Shown here: positions 1 through 8,818 of the stretch, piece by piece
How the letters are laid out: every line of letters starts with the position of its first letter
Numbering within the stretch: position 1 is the first letter of the stretch
Origin: Ruminococcus sp. UNK.MGS-30
GTDB taxonomy: Bacteria; Bacillota; Clostridia; Oscillospirales; Ruminococcaceae
Direction: 5' to 3'
Length of the DNA stretch: 64,000 nt
Assembly (NCBI GenBank): GCA_000980705.1
Contig: LBCK01000003.1
Coordinates: 372,001 to 436,000, forward strand
Program-made: the position numbers and the translations under genes
Notes under the pieces: generated by a model
Database searches by the model: none
What the model was told of the DNA's origin: nothing
Seen by the model: the letters and a program-made list of their open reading frames with translations, nothing else

Positions 1-1559
1 GCCTTCTGGATACGCTGCTCGGTGCGCAGGTCGATGCTGCTGGTTGCCTCGTCCAGAATGAGGAACGGCGGATCGGTCAGCATGATCCGGGCGATACAGA
101 GCAGCTGTTTCTGTCCCTGGGACAAGCCGCTACCGTCCTCGGTCAGAACCGTGTCATAGCCCTTGGGCAAACGCCGGATAAAGCCGTCCGCATAGGCTGC
201 CTTTGCTGCTGCAACGATCTCTTCCCGTGTGGCATCCGGTCGGCTGTAGGCGATATTTTCCGCCACCGTTCCGGTAAACAGCCAGGTCTCCTGCAAAACC
301 ATGCCGTAGCAGGCACGCAGGCTGTCCCGTGTCACTGCGGCAATATTCTGTCCGGCAATGGAAATCTCGCCGCCGTCCACATCATAAAACCGGAGCAGCA
401 GATTAATCAGCGTCGTCTTGCCGCAGCCGGTAGGACCGACAATGGCGATGCGCTGTCCGCAGTGTACATCCAGGTTGAAATCTGTGATAAGCTTTCTGTC
501 CGGCACATAGGAGAACTTCACATGGGACAGCTGCATGGTGCCGTCGCAGTGTTCCAGTTCCGGCAGGTGGCTGTCGTCCGACTCTGCCGGTTCGTCAATG
601 ACAGCAAACACACGCTTTGCCGATGCCACAGCATTCTGCAATTCTGCAACCACGCCGCTGATTTCATTAAACGGCTTGGTATACTGGTTAGCATAGGTGA
701 GAAAGCTTGCCAGCTGTCCGACTGTGATGACGCCGATCAGCGGCACATTGCCGGTGGCAGCCAGTGCACCGCAGACACCTACGGCGGCGTAGATCAGCGC
801 ATTAACAAAACGTGTCACCGGGTTGGTGATAGACCCAAAGAAGGTTGCCTTTGCGCCGGTGCGCTGCAATTCTGTGTTATAGGCATCAAAGCGCTCTTCC
901 GCACGGTCTTCATAGGTAAACGCCTTTACCACCTTCTGCGAACCGATCATCTCTTCCACCAGACCGCCCAGTGCGCCACGGGCATCCGACGACTTCAGAT
1001 AAGAGGAACGGGACATCTGGGTGATCTTCGCCGCAACCAGCAGAGAGATCGGCGTAAGGATCACCACCAGAATAGTGATGCGGACATTGATGGTCAGCAT
1101 AAAGATCAGCGTTCCCAGGATGGTGAAAACACCAGTGACAAACTGGGTGAACGCCTGGAGGAAACCATCGGAGATGATCTCCATGTCAGAAACCGCTCTG
1201 CCGATCAGATCGCCTCTCGCCTGTCCGTCAATGTAGCGCAGCGGCACGTGCTGCAAATGGGTGAAAAGATCACAGCGCAGGTCCCGGATGGTGTGTGCCG
1301 CCAGACGGTTGGTACACAGGGACATGAGCCACTGGAACACGGCGCTCACGGCAATGGTCAGCGCCAGAACCAGAATGATCTTCCACAGCTGCGGAAAGTT
1401 TACTTCGTGGGCTGCGACTACGCAGTCCACCGCCTTACCGATGAGAATGGGGACAAACAGAGAAAGCCCCGTTCCGATCAGTGCAAAGAACAGCATTCCG
1501 AACAGTTCCTTGCGGCACGGCTTGGTATACGATAAAATTCGCCGAATTACGGTCAGCAT
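1..1559 (-). CDS. ABC exporter, ATP-binding/permease subunit (partial, C-terminus cut by window edge)
   Basis: Translation from the ATG at 1559 gives an N-terminal six-helix exporter domain (roughly residues 1-310), then a nucleotide-binding domain with Walker A GPTGCGKTT, signature SQGQKQ and a canonical Walker B ILDEATSSID. No stop codon is reached before position 1, so about the last 60 residues lie outside the window. A strong ribosome binding site (AGGAGGG) precedes the ATG. The gene follows the next exporter half by 12 nt, so the two subunits are almost certainly co-translated and form a heterodimer. Family knowledge places it in the MdlA/MdlB-BmrCD type multidrug or lipid exporters. 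The substrate cannot be told from the sequence. Confidence 0.9.
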   Translation of the reverse strand, partial: MLTVIRRILSYTKPCRKELFGMLFFALIGTGLSLFVPILIGKAVDCVVAAHEVNFPQLWKIILVLALTIAVSAVFQWLMSLCTNRLAAHTIRDLRCDLFTHLQHVPLRYIDGQARGDLIGRAVSDMEIISDGFLQAFTQFVTGVFTILGTLIFMLTINVRITILVVILTPISLLVAAKITQMSRSSYLKSSDARGALGGLVEEMIGSQKVVKAFTYEDRAEERFDAYNTELQRTGAKATFFGSITNPVTRFVNALIYAAVGVCGALAATGNVPLIGVITVGQLASFLTYANQYTKPFNEISGVVAELQNAVASAKRVFAVIDEPAESDDSHLPELEHCDGTMQLSHVKFSYVPDRKLITDFNLDVHCGQRIAIVGPTGCGKTTLINLLLRFYDVDGGEISIAGQNIAAVTRDSLRACYGMVLQETWLFTGTVAENIAYSRPDATREEIVAAAKAAYADGFIRRLPKGYDTVLTEDGSGLSQGQKQLLCIARIMLTDPPFLILDEATSSIDLRTEQRIQK

Positions 1560-1571
1560 GACTTTCCCTCC

Positions 1572-3308
1572 TTACTGCATCTGGGTGCGGTAAATGTCCG
1601 CATAAACCGGGCATTGTTCCAATAGCGCATCGTGTGTGCCGTAGCCCACGCATTTGCCGTCATCCATTACCAGGATGTGGTCGGCGTGCTGAATGGATGT
1701 GGCACGCTGGGAAATCACGATCTTCGTCACGTCTCCCATTTTGGATGCCAGCTGCCGCCGCAGTTCCAGGTCGGTGGCGTAGTCCAGCGCACTCATACTG
1801 TCGTCCAGAATCAGCAGTCTGGGATGTCCCACCAGCGCACGTGCAATAGTAAGGCGCTGTTTCTGACCGCCGGACAAGCTGCGTCCGCCCTGTGTCACCT
1901 TGGTTTCCAGTCCGTTGGATGTCTGGCTGACGAACTCCCACGCCTGTGCAATACGGCAGGCGTTTTCCAGTTCATCCGCATTGGCATCCGCATCGCCCCA
2001 GCGGAGATTGTCCGCAATCGTACCGCTCACCAGAGAGGCCTTCTGCGGCACAACGCCGATCACATCCCGGAGCGATTCCAGGGTATAGCTGCGGACATCC
2101 TCGCCGTATACCCGAACCGTTCCCTCGGTGGTGTCATAAAACCGGGGAATCAGATTGGCGATAGTACTCTTACCGCTGCCCGTACCGCCGATGATGCCCA
2201 AAGTTTCACCGGCATTCAGCGTAAAGCTGATGTCCTGGATGGCAGACTCGCCGCCGCCCGGATAGGAAAATGTCACATGATCGAAAGACAGCACCGGCAC
2301 ATTTTCCTTGACTGCAAGCGTCTCCTTGCCGTTGGTGATATCCGGCTCTTCTGCCAGGATGTCAGACACACGCTTGGCAGATGCCGCCGCCTTGTTGAAG
2401 GAGATCAAAAGCTCTGCCATACGCACCATAGACAATGCGATCTGCGTCATATAGTTGACAAATGCGGTCAGTTCGCCCTGGGTCAGATGCCCGGTGTCTA
2501 CCCGGATGCCGCCGAACCAAAGCACTGCCACGATACCCATATTCATGATAAAGAACGACGCCGGGTTCAGAATTGCGCCCACACGTCCCACAGCGATGGA
2601 GCGCTTTGCGAATACATCGCAGTCGTTCCGGTAGGATGCGATCTCCTCATCCTGCCGGGAAAAGGCACGGATGACACGCACGCCGTCCAGATTTTCCCGG
2701 GTATGCCGTGCGATGTTGTCCAGCTTGCCCTGGTTCTCGCCGTAACGTGGAATCGTCCAACAGGTCACGCTGTACAGCAGCACGCCGATCACCGGAATGG
2801 CAATCAGAAAGATAATAGAAAGTTTCAGGTCGATACGCATTGCCATGACCGCCGCACCGATAATCAAAAACGGGCAGCGTGTTGCAAGACGGATCATCAT
2901 ATTCAGACCGCTCTGCACGGTGTTGGTGTCGCTGGTGATACGTGTAATCAGCGATGCCGTTCCGATGCGGTCTACGGCGCTGTGCGACAGCGTGTTCACA
3001 TGGCGGTACAATGCACGCCGCAGCGCCGTACCGAATCCATAGGCACACTTGGACGCATAATACTGACAGATCAGCGCAAATGCCAGTCCGCACGCCGCCA
3101 GCACAAACATGGCGCCGCCCATTTTCCAGATATATCCGGCATCCCGGTTGGCAATACCCACGTCGATCATCTTCGCTGTTACCAGCGGTACGATCAGCTC
3201 AAAGATCGCCTCCAGCAGCTTGAATACCGGACCGAGAATACACTCTTTCCAGTACCCTTTCATGTACGGGAGCAGGCGTTTGACACTGCCCGGCTTTTTT
3301 TGTTTCAT
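1572..3308 (-). CDS. ABC exporter, ATP-binding/permease subunit (first half of heterodimer)
   Basis: This 578-residue full-length half-exporter has a transmembrane domain (about 1-320) followed by an ATPase with Walker A GGTGSGKST and signature LSGGQKQR. The start at 3308 is chosen because AAGGAGAGG lies just upstream. An in-frame start seven codons further out would put this site inside the gene. The Walker B reads LLILDDSMSALD, so the catalytic glutamate is replaced by aspartate. In heterodimeric exporters such as TM287/288 one subunit typically carries such a degenerate site while the partner keeps Glu, as the downstream gene here does. The pair is therefore best read as an asymmetric heterodimeric exporter. 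Confidence 0.92.
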   Translation of the reverse strand: MKQKKPGSVKRLLPYMKGYWKECILGPVFKLLEAIFELIVPLVTAKMIDVGIANRDAGYIWKMGGAMFVLAACGLAFALICQYYASKCAYGFGTALRRALYRHVNTLSHSAVDRIGTASLITRITSDTNTVQSGLNMMIRLATRCPFLIIGAAVMAMRIDLKLSIIFLIAIPVIGVLLYSVTCWTIPRYGENQGKLDNIARHTRENLDGVRVIRAFSRQDEEIASYRNDCDVFAKRSIAVGRVGAILNPASFFIMNMGIVAVLWFGGIRVDTGHLTQGELTAFVNYMTQIALSMVRMAELLISFNKAAASAKRVSDILAEEPDITNGKETLAVKENVPVLSFDHVTFSYPGGGESAIQDISFTLNAGETLGIIGGTGSGKSTIANLIPRFYDTTEGTVRVYGEDVRSYTLESLRDVIGVVPQKASLVSGTIADNLRWGDADANADELENACRIAQAWEFVSQTSNGLETKVTQGGRSLSGGQKQRLTIARALVGHPRLLILDDSMSALDYATDLELRRQLASKMGDVTKIVISQRATSIQHADHILVMDDGKCVGYGTHDALLEQCPVYADIYRTQMQ

Positions 3309-3469
3309 AGAACCTCTCCTTGTTTCCAACAGATTCGCACATCACTGTGCAACATTTTCTATTATACCCTATCTTTCCAGAAAATGCAAGCCGGCATTTG
3401 CTACATTTTCGTTATTCCCAGGATAACATACGCCCGGCAGAACAAATTTTCCCATTTTTTCTGTTGTCT

Positions 3470-3498
3470 GCATAAAAAAATTCCTCCGGCGCAAACTA
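3470..3498 (+). promoter_or_regulatory. Possible sigma-F/sigma-G-type promoter of the M23 gene
   Basis: GCATA at 3470-3474 and CAAACTA at 3492-3498 are separated by 17 bp. They match the forespore consensus (GHATR, about 17-18 bp, CATnMTA) with one mismatch. The predicted start of transcription would lie almost on the ribosome binding site, giving a very short leader, which weakens the call. Confidence 0.35.
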
Positions 3499-3508
3499 GC
3501 ATCGGAGG
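3483..3508 (+). promoter_or_regulatory. Inverted repeat occluding the M23 ribosome binding site
   Basis: CCTCCG (3483-3488) is complementary to CGGAGG (3503-3508), and the second arm is the core of the ribosome binding site (GGAGGTGG). If the leader began upstream of 3483 this stem would hide the site. Confidence 0.4.
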
Positions 3509-3516
3509 TGGTTTGC

Positions 3517-4254
3517 ATGAAAACCCAGACAAAACCGAAATCCAAATTCCGTGGATTTTACACAGCACTTGCCCTGAGCCTGGTCATGATCGGCGCAGCC
3601 TGTGTCTTTGCGTACCGTCAGACCAGCCAGACCCTGGAACAGAATCTCAACTCGCTGAGCGAACAGATGGAAGTGACGACCACTGCTACCCTGCCGTATG
3701 AGGCACCGGTGGTCGGCGTGCAGACAGACGTTGCAATGGAGACAGAGACAACAGTCACTGCAACGTCTGCTACAGAAGAGACCGCTGCCCCGGAGACCAC
3801 ACCGGAAACGACTGCACCGGAGACAGAACCGGAAGAAACACCCATGCACCAGCTGACACCGCCGCTGTCGGATTTTTCCATTCTCAACCCCTTCAGCGAC
3901 GGCGAGCTGGTGAAATCCGAGACCACCGGTACATGGCAGACACACAACGGCGTTGACCTCAGCTGTGCCGCCGGTTCTGATGTTTTCGCCATCGACACGG
4001 GAACGGTCAGCGAAGTGTGCAGCGATGCCCTGTGGGGCTATACAGTCACCATCGACCATGACAACGGCATCACCAGCCGCTACTGCGGTCTGGACGGCAC
4101 GCTGGAAGTCCGGGAAGGCGACACCGTGCAAACCGGACAAAAGCTGGGCGTGACCGGCGCAAATCCCGACCTGGAAAGTGCAGCCGAACCGCATCTGCAC
4201 CTGGAAGTGAAAAAAGGCGGCGCCTATGTAGACCCGACAGCATACTTTGGATAA
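3517..4254 (+). CDS. SpoIIQ-like membrane-anchored M23 (LytM) family protein
   Basis: The 245-residue protein has a short basic N-terminus, one membrane helix (about 14-33), a Thr/Glu-rich stalk (about 52-110) and a C-terminal LytM fold (about 118-245). Metal-ligand motifs H143xxxD147 and H226xH228 are present. The second catalytic histidine normally found in a Y-x-H-L motif is missing, because the sequence there reads RYCGL. Peptidase activity is therefore doubtful, as in SpoIIQ, where the LytM domain is structural and binds SpoIIIAH across the forespore septum. The ATG at 3517 follows GGAGGTGG; the GTG three codons upstream lies inside that site. The nearby germinant receptor operon supports a sporulation role, but assignment to SpoIIQ is inference. 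Confidence 0.75.
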   Translation: MKTQTKPKSKFRGFYTALALSLVMIGAACVFAYRQTSQTLEQNLNSLSEQMEVTTTATLPYEAPVVGVQTDVAMETETTVTATSATEETAAPETTPETTAPETEPEETPMHQLTPPLSDFSILNPFSDGELVKSETTGTWQTHNGVDLSCAAGSDVFAIDTGTVSEVCSDALWGYTVTIDHDNGITSRYCGLDGTLEVREGDTVQTGQKLGVTGANPDLESAAEPHLHLEVKKGGAYVDPTAYFG

Positions 4255-4259
4255 CGACA

Positions 4260-4290
4260 AAACGGGACGATGTTTCCACCGTCCCGTTTA
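4260..4290. terminator. Bidirectional terminator between M23 and DUF3267 genes
   Basis: AACGGGACG (4261-4269) pairs with CGTCCCGTT (4280-4288) around a 10-nt loop. It lies between convergent stop codons at 4254 and 4297, with an A/T tract on each side. Confidence 0.75.
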
Positions 4291-4296
4291 CATATA

Positions 4297-4902
4297 TTAT
4301 GACGCTTGTACAGCACGCTCTTCCGGCAGATACCAGTAGGAGTGAAAGCCATAGAGATACGTTTTCGCTCCCTTTGGCATCTGTATCAGCGCATTGATAA
4401 TATTATAATAGTCCCCGATGCCCATAGGAATGGAAGTTGCGCCCAGCACGCCCAGGAATCCCAGCTGCGGAAAAATCAGATACAGCAGGAACGGCACAAA
4501 TCCAAACACCAGATTCGGCATCAGACTCATCACGACAAAACGGCTCTTGCTCATTTTCTCCGGAGCGACCACGAACAGCATTCCGTTTTTCAGATTGGTG
4601 TAGATGTACGCCTCTTTCCGGCAGCAAATGGCGTGGATGAACTCGTGTGGGATCAGACAGGCAAGTGCAACCAGAATACCTGCCCAATATACGTAAAAAT
4701 GTTCCATTATCGCATCAAAGCCGCCACGGAGCAGCACAATGGCATACGTCACCGCCAAAAGTGGAACGGAAAGCAAATTCAAAATCAGCCCCAACTTTTT
4801 GATGTCGTCAATTTCTTTGAATTTCACTGCATTGGGCTTGTGTTCTCCGTGAGGCAAACTATCCTCGTTGCCGTCAAATTTGCCTTTCCAGGTGATTTTC
4901 AT
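4297..4902 (-). CDS. DUF3267 family membrane zinc metalloprotease
   Basis: This 201-residue membrane protein has about four hydrophobic segments and an H86-E-F-I-H90 motif in the second, with a GDYYN segment near residue 152 as a likely third metal ligand. That arrangement is typical of DUF3267 putative zincins, which resemble S2P/M50 intramembrane proteases. The start at 4902 follows GGAGG at a good distance. It lies 18 nt downstream of the CapA-like gene stop, so the two form an operon. No substrate can be inferred. Only part of the usual S2P motif set is visible, so catalysis remains an inference. Confidence 0.75.
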   Translation of the reverse strand: MKITWKGKFDGNEDSLPHGEHKPNAVKFKEIDDIKKLGLILNLLSVPLLAVTYAIVLLRGGFDAIMEHFYVYWAGILVALACLIPHEFIHAICCRKEAYIYTNLKNGMLFVVAPEKMSKSRFVVMSLMPNLVFGFVPFLLYLIFPQLGFLGVLGATSIPMGIGDYYNIINALIQMPKGAKTYLYGFHSYWYLPEERAVQAS

Positions 4903-4920
4903 GTGTACATTTCCTCCATA

Positions 4921-6222
4921 TTAGTTATAATTCCGGAACTGCTCCGGCACTGCCGTTTCAAACAGTTCCCGAATCTTCTCCATGCTCCACACCTGGTAAG
5001 ACGGACCGGTGCTGGACGAGCAGTACGGCAGTCCATGCTGCGACGCCAGTTCATCCGTATACATACTGTAGGGATACAGCCGCAGGTTGGATTCTCTGCC
5101 GTCGTCAAACTGGGTGATGACCGGCGACACCTTGACATCTTCAATGGTGACTGAACCGTCTGCCTTCGCCACAATGTTAAAGTCTGCCAGTTCTCCGATC
5201 AGATTCATGTTGTCCGTCTGGGCAGAAATGAAATTTCCCAGCGAGTAGAACACAAAGCCCTGGGTGCCGTCCGGACGGGTCAGATATTCCATGGTCTGTC
5301 CCACGTGCGAATGCGTCCCGATAATCACATCTCCGCCCCAGTCGATGATCTTCTGCGCCAGCGCTTTGACGCCGTCTGTCACATTAAACGTATCCTCTGC
5401 ACCCCAGTGACAGGTAACGACCACCACATCTGCGATTTCTTTGGCTGCGGCAATCTGCTGCTGAATCAAGTCCTCCTGGGAAGTGTAGATAATTTCCAGT
5501 TCCGAGTTGCTCGGCAGCGAATAGCCGTTGGTGTTCTCGGTATAGCTGAGGAATGCCACTGTTTTCCCGTTGAATTCCTTGGTACGTATGTTCTGCATAT
5601 CCACATAATCACGGTACACGCCGCAGGTCAGCAGGTCGGGATACTGCTGCATTTTCTGATCCCAGTAGTTGAGACAGCTGTTCAAGCCGCTTTCGCCCTT
5701 GTCCAGCAGGTGGTTATTGCACATGGTGATGACGTTGAACCCCATGCCGACCACAGCGTCACCCAGTTCTGTAGGCGAGTTGAAGTTGAAGTTTGAGCCA
5801 GAAACTTCGAAACCATCTCCGCAGATCAGCGTTTCCTGGTTGATGATATTCAGATCGCCGTTGATAAGCGGCTTGATATTGTCGTAGCAGTAATCGAAAT
5901 TGTAGCTTGTTCCGTCCTGGGAATGCGCCTGGGCGCTCTGATAGACGCACTGCTGCACCAGGTTGTCTCCCACGGCGACCACGTGAATGGAAGTGTCTCC
6001 ATTGGCATCTGTGTTCGAATCCGCCTCATTGTCTGTGCTGCTGTCCGCCGGTGCATCTGTGCCGTCTGCTGTGCCGCTGTCTGAAACCGGTGCATTCGCC
6101 GGAACGGCTGCGCTGTCATTGATCTGGCTGGTCTTGCCGCACCCGGATACGGCACTGAACAGTGCCAGCCCAATCAGAAGTGCGGTTGTCCTTTTCCCAG
6201 ACAAAAAAATCTGTGTTTTCAT
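4921..6222 (-). CDS. CapA-family (PGA_cap) metallophosphoesterase-like lipoprotein
   Basis: The 433-residue protein starts with a lipoprotein signal peptide ending SAVSGCGK, then an acidic Ser/Asp/Thr-rich linker (about 35-75). The CapA fold follows, with VVAVGDN, INQET, MCNNHLLD, CHWGAED and GTHSHVGQ blocks that supply the Asp, Asn and His metal ligands of this family. The start at 6222 is chosen over a much longer open frame because the signal peptide begins there and AAAGGA lies just upstream. CapA proteins are linked to poly-gamma-glutamate capsule and cell-envelope functions, and none of the other cap genes is nearby, so the role is unknown. It is expected on the outer face of the membrane. 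Confidence 0.85.
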   Translation of the reverse strand: MKTQIFLSGKRTTALLIGLALFSAVSGCGKTSQINDSAAVPANAPVSDSGTADGTDAPADSSTDNEADSNTDANGDTSIHVVAVGDNLVQQCVYQSAQAHSQDGTSYNFDYCYDNIKPLINGDLNIINQETLICGDGFEVSGSNFNFNSPTELGDAVVGMGFNVITMCNNHLLDKGESGLNSCLNYWDQKMQQYPDLLTCGVYRDYVDMQNIRTKEFNGKTVAFLSYTENTNGYSLPSNSELEIIYTSQEDLIQQQIAAAKEIADVVVVTCHWGAEDTFNVTDGVKALAQKIIDWGGDVIIGTHSHVGQTMEYLTRPDGTQGFVFYSLGNFISAQTDNMNLIGELADFNIVAKADGSVTIEDVKVSPVITQFDDGRESNLRLYPYSMYTDELASQHGLPYCSSSTGPSYQVWSMEKIRELFETAVPEQFRNYN

Positions 6223-6256
6223 GAAAACGTCCTTTCTTCGACATAATCTCTCGTCT

Positions 6257-6285
6257 ATTATACCACATCTCCAATAAAAAAGCAA
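6257..6285 (-). promoter_or_regulatory. Promoter of capA-like/DUF3267 operon
   Basis: On the minus strand TTGCTT (6280-6285) and TATAAT (6257-6262) are separated by 17 bp, about 35 nt upstream of the start codon. Confidence 0.65.
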
Positions 6286-6293
6286 TCTGTTTT

Positions 6294-6322
6294 GCATCTT
6301 TTTTTGCAAAGGCGGCATACTG
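6294..6322 (+). promoter_or_regulatory. Possible sigma-G-type promoter of the ger operon
   Basis: GCATC (6294-6298), a 17-bp spacer and CATACTG (6316-6322) resemble the forespore sigma-G consensus with about two mismatches. No sigma-A promoter is visible in the same gap. Germinant receptor operons are sigma-G-dependent in Bacillus. Confidence 0.35.
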
Positions 6323-6357
6323 AAAAGAGAACAAGCCCTGTACAAGGAGGAAATCTC

Positions 6358-7827
6358 ATGGAACAAAACCAAACGGAACAGCTGCTGCGTCAGCCCATTG
6401 CCCCAAAGTTAACCCAGAACTTGGAACAGATACGCACCATTGCCGAAGGGTCATCCGACCTGCTGGTCAACGAGTTTGTCCTCAGCGGACTGCCGGCGGC
6501 ACTGCTCTGCTGTGAGGGAATGCTGGCGACTTCCATCATCACCGAGCTGATCCTCAACCCCATCACGAAAATCGCTCTGGAATGCCCTACTGCCGCAAAT
6601 GTCTTTGCCTACATTCAAAATCACCAGCTCTATTCCACCGACCGGGCAGAGGCAAAAACATATGCCGACCTCTTCCGGTTTCTCAACTCCGGTTTCGCCG
6701 TTCTGGTGCTGGAGGGCGCATCTTCTGCGCTGGTATTCGGGATACAGGGCTATGACAAGCGTTCTGTCAGCGAGCCGTCCGGCGAGGACAATGTAATGGG
6801 CGCAAAGGACGGCTTTATTGAGGTTGTCCGGGTGAATATGTCCCTCCTGCGCCGACGGATGAAAACGCCTCAGCTCAAGCTGGAACTGTTCGTCAAAGGT
6901 ACGAAGAGCCAGACCGACCTTTGTCTCTGCTATATGGCAGACCGTGTGCCGAAACAGCTGATTCGGGAAATCAAGGTACGGCTGGATGAGATGGAACTGG
7001 AATCCATCCTTTCTTCCGGCTACCTCCAACCGTTTCTGGAAAACCGCCGCAGCTGCCTTTTTGACACGGTAGGAACGACCCAGCGCCCGGACGTGCTTTG
7101 TGCCAAGCTGCTGGAAGGCAGAGTCGGACTGCTCATTGAAGGCACGCCCTTTGCCCTGGTAATTCCCAAGCTGTTCTGTGAAAGCTTTCAGACCATGGAC
7201 GACTACTGCTACCGCCCGGCATATGCCACGTTGGTGCGCTGGATCAAATACGCCGCCTTTCTGGTGGCTATTCTGCTGCCGGCGCTGTACGTTGCCATTG
7301 CCCTGCACCATCCGGAACTGCTGAACCGTACCCTGCTGCTGATCCTCGCCGAGGCAGAAGAAAACGCACCTATTTCACTGACCGCCGAAGCAATCGGTGT
7401 GCTGCTGGTCTACGAGATCATACGAGAGGCAGGGCTGCGTCTGCCAAAGGCGGTAGGCGGTGCTGTCAGTATTGTTGCCGGGCTGATTATCGGGGATGCC
7501 GCCGTCTCCTCCGGACTCATCAGCACGCCCATGCTCACCGTCACTGCCATCGCCGTCATTGCCGGTTTTGTCGTGCCGGATCTGGCACAGAGCATTACTC
7601 TGCTCCGGCTGGCGTTTCTGCTGACCGCCGGCGTGCTGGGATTGTTCGGCATCAGCCTTTTGGGCGCTGTGGTGCTTTTCAATCTCTGTGCCGGCGAAAG
7701 CTTTGGATTTCCCATCACTGCGCCCTTTGCGCCGCTGTACCGCAAGGGATTCCGGGACACGCTGACACGAGTCAGCTTTCGGAAGATGCAGTCCGGCAAT
7801 TTCACTGTGGAGGAATATTATGAATAG
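6358..7827 (+). CDS. Spore germination protein GerA family (A subunit)
   Basis: The 489-residue protein has the GerA pattern: a soluble N-terminal domain (about 1-300) with the family blocks EPSGEDNVMGAKDGF and RRRMKTP, then five or so membrane helices (about 300-450) and a short tail. Together with the B and C subunits it forms the inner-membrane germinant receptor of a dormant spore. The start follows AAGGAGG directly. The stop codon lies inside the next gene, whose ATG is at 7820, so translation is coupled. Length and domain order are normal for GerAA/GerKA. The germinant cannot be predicted. Confidence 0.93.
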   Translation: MEQNQTEQLLRQPIAPKLTQNLEQIRTIAEGSSDLLVNEFVLSGLPAALLCCEGMLATSIITELILNPITKIALECPTAANVFAYIQNHQLYSTDRAEAKTYADLFRFLNSGFAVLVLEGASSALVFGIQGYDKRSVSEPSGEDNVMGAKDGFIEVVRVNMSLLRRRMKTPQLKLELFVKGTKSQTDLCLCYMADRVPKQLIREIKVRLDEMELESILSSGYLQPFLENRRSCLFDTVGTTQRPDVLCAKLLEGRVGLLIEGTPFALVIPKLFCESFQTMDDYCYRPAYATLVRWIKYAAFLVAILLPALYVAIALHHPELLNRTLLLILAEAEENAPISLTAEAIGVLLVYEIIREAGLRLPKAVGGAVSIVAGLIIGDAAVSSGLISTPMLTVTAIAVIAGFVVPDLAQSITLLRLAFLLTAGVLGLFGISLLGAVVLFNLCAGESFGFPITAPFAPLYRKGFRDTLTRVSFRKMQSGNFTVEEYYE

Positions 7828-8818
7828 ACTCCGTTCCAATCAAATCTTTGCCATCCTGCTGGTGAGTGCCGCCTTTCCCCTGCTTTGCCGCACAGACGCT
7901 TTCACCATCGAGGGCATTTTCGGCGCAGCTATTGCGGCGGTGGTGCAGCTGCTGCTTTGCCTGCCTATGCTGCGGCTGTATCACACCAGCTTTTCCTTTT
8001 GCGATTACGCCCGAAAGCACCGCATCCTGCCCCTTTTCTTTCTGGCGTATCTGCTCATACAAGGCGGCATCTCCTTTGTCCGCCTCCAGTCCACGTCACA
8101 GGACATTGCGCTGCCCTTTTCCGGAAAATTCCTGGCGGCGGCTCTGATTGCCCTGGTCTGCCTGTACACCGTTTCACTGGGCATCCAGGCGCTGGCACGG
8201 AGCAGCACTGTGATCCTGGGAATCCTGATTCTCACATTGATTCTCATGTGCATTGGTGCGATTCCGCAGGCAGAACCGCAGAACCTTTCCCTTTCGCCGG
8301 ACGACACCATCTGGCGCGGCTTTCTGCACAGCATGATCCATGCGGACGAACTGCCGCTGCTGTTTCTGCTGCTGGATTTCACCGAAAAAAAACAATTCCG
8401 ACGTATCATCCCCATCTGGGCAGGAAAGTTTCTGATGGGTGCATACCTTTCCGTCCTCGGTATGGCAGTCCTGGGCAGCCGCATGGCACACGCAGACCAT
8501 CCTTTTTTCGCTATCGTGTCCGTCTCTCAGCCGCTCAGCACCCAGCGTGCCGACGCTATTTATCTGCTGGTATTCGTGATGCTCTGCGTCCTGCGCATTA
8601 CCCTGTTCACCGTCCTGGCGGCGCATTTGCTGCGGCTGTGTTTCCCGAAACTGCGCTATACCAGTACCGTTTGCCTGCTACTGATGCTAGGCATCTCCTG
8701 GGGCGCATCTGCTGTCACAGTTCCCGATTTTGTCTCTCTGGCATTCCTGGGCATCCTGGTACTGCTGATCCCTGGACTGCTCCTGTTTCTTCCGGAAAGG
8801 AGGCGGCAAGCCACATGA
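7820..8818 (+). CDS. Spore germination protein GerB family (B subunit, APC-type permease)
   Basis: The 332-residue, almost wholly hydrophobic protein has about ten membrane helices and matches GerAB-type members of the amino acid/polyamine permease superfamily, which bind the germinant. Its start overlaps the end of the A subunit gene by 8 nt, and its TGA overlaps the ATG of the C subunit gene (ATGA at 8815-8818). The three subunits are thus translationally coupled in the usual A-B-C order. The length is slightly short for the family (about 360) but all helices seem present. Confidence 0.88.
   Translation: MNRLRSNQIFAILLVSAAFPLLCRTDAFTIEGIFGAAIAAVVQLLLCLPMLRLYHTSFSFCDYARKHRILPLFFLAYLLIQGGISFVRLQSTSQDIALPFSGKFLAAALIALVCLYTVSLGIQALARSSTVILGILILTLILMCIGAIPQAEPQNLSLSPDDTIWRGFLHSMIHADELPLLFLLLDFTEKKQFRRIIPIWAGKFLMGAYLSVLGMAVLGSRMAHADHPFFAIVSVSQPLSTQRADAIYLLVFVMLCVLRITLFTVLAAHLLRLCFPKLRYTSTVCLLLMLGISWGASAVTVPDFVSLAFLGILVLLIPGLLLFLPERRRQAT

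Noticed and set aside
1632..3701. A 689-codon open frame on the plus strand
   Set aside because: It is antisense to the ABC exporter, rich in His/Arg/Cys like other frame shadows of G+C-rich genes, and lacks a ribosome binding site.
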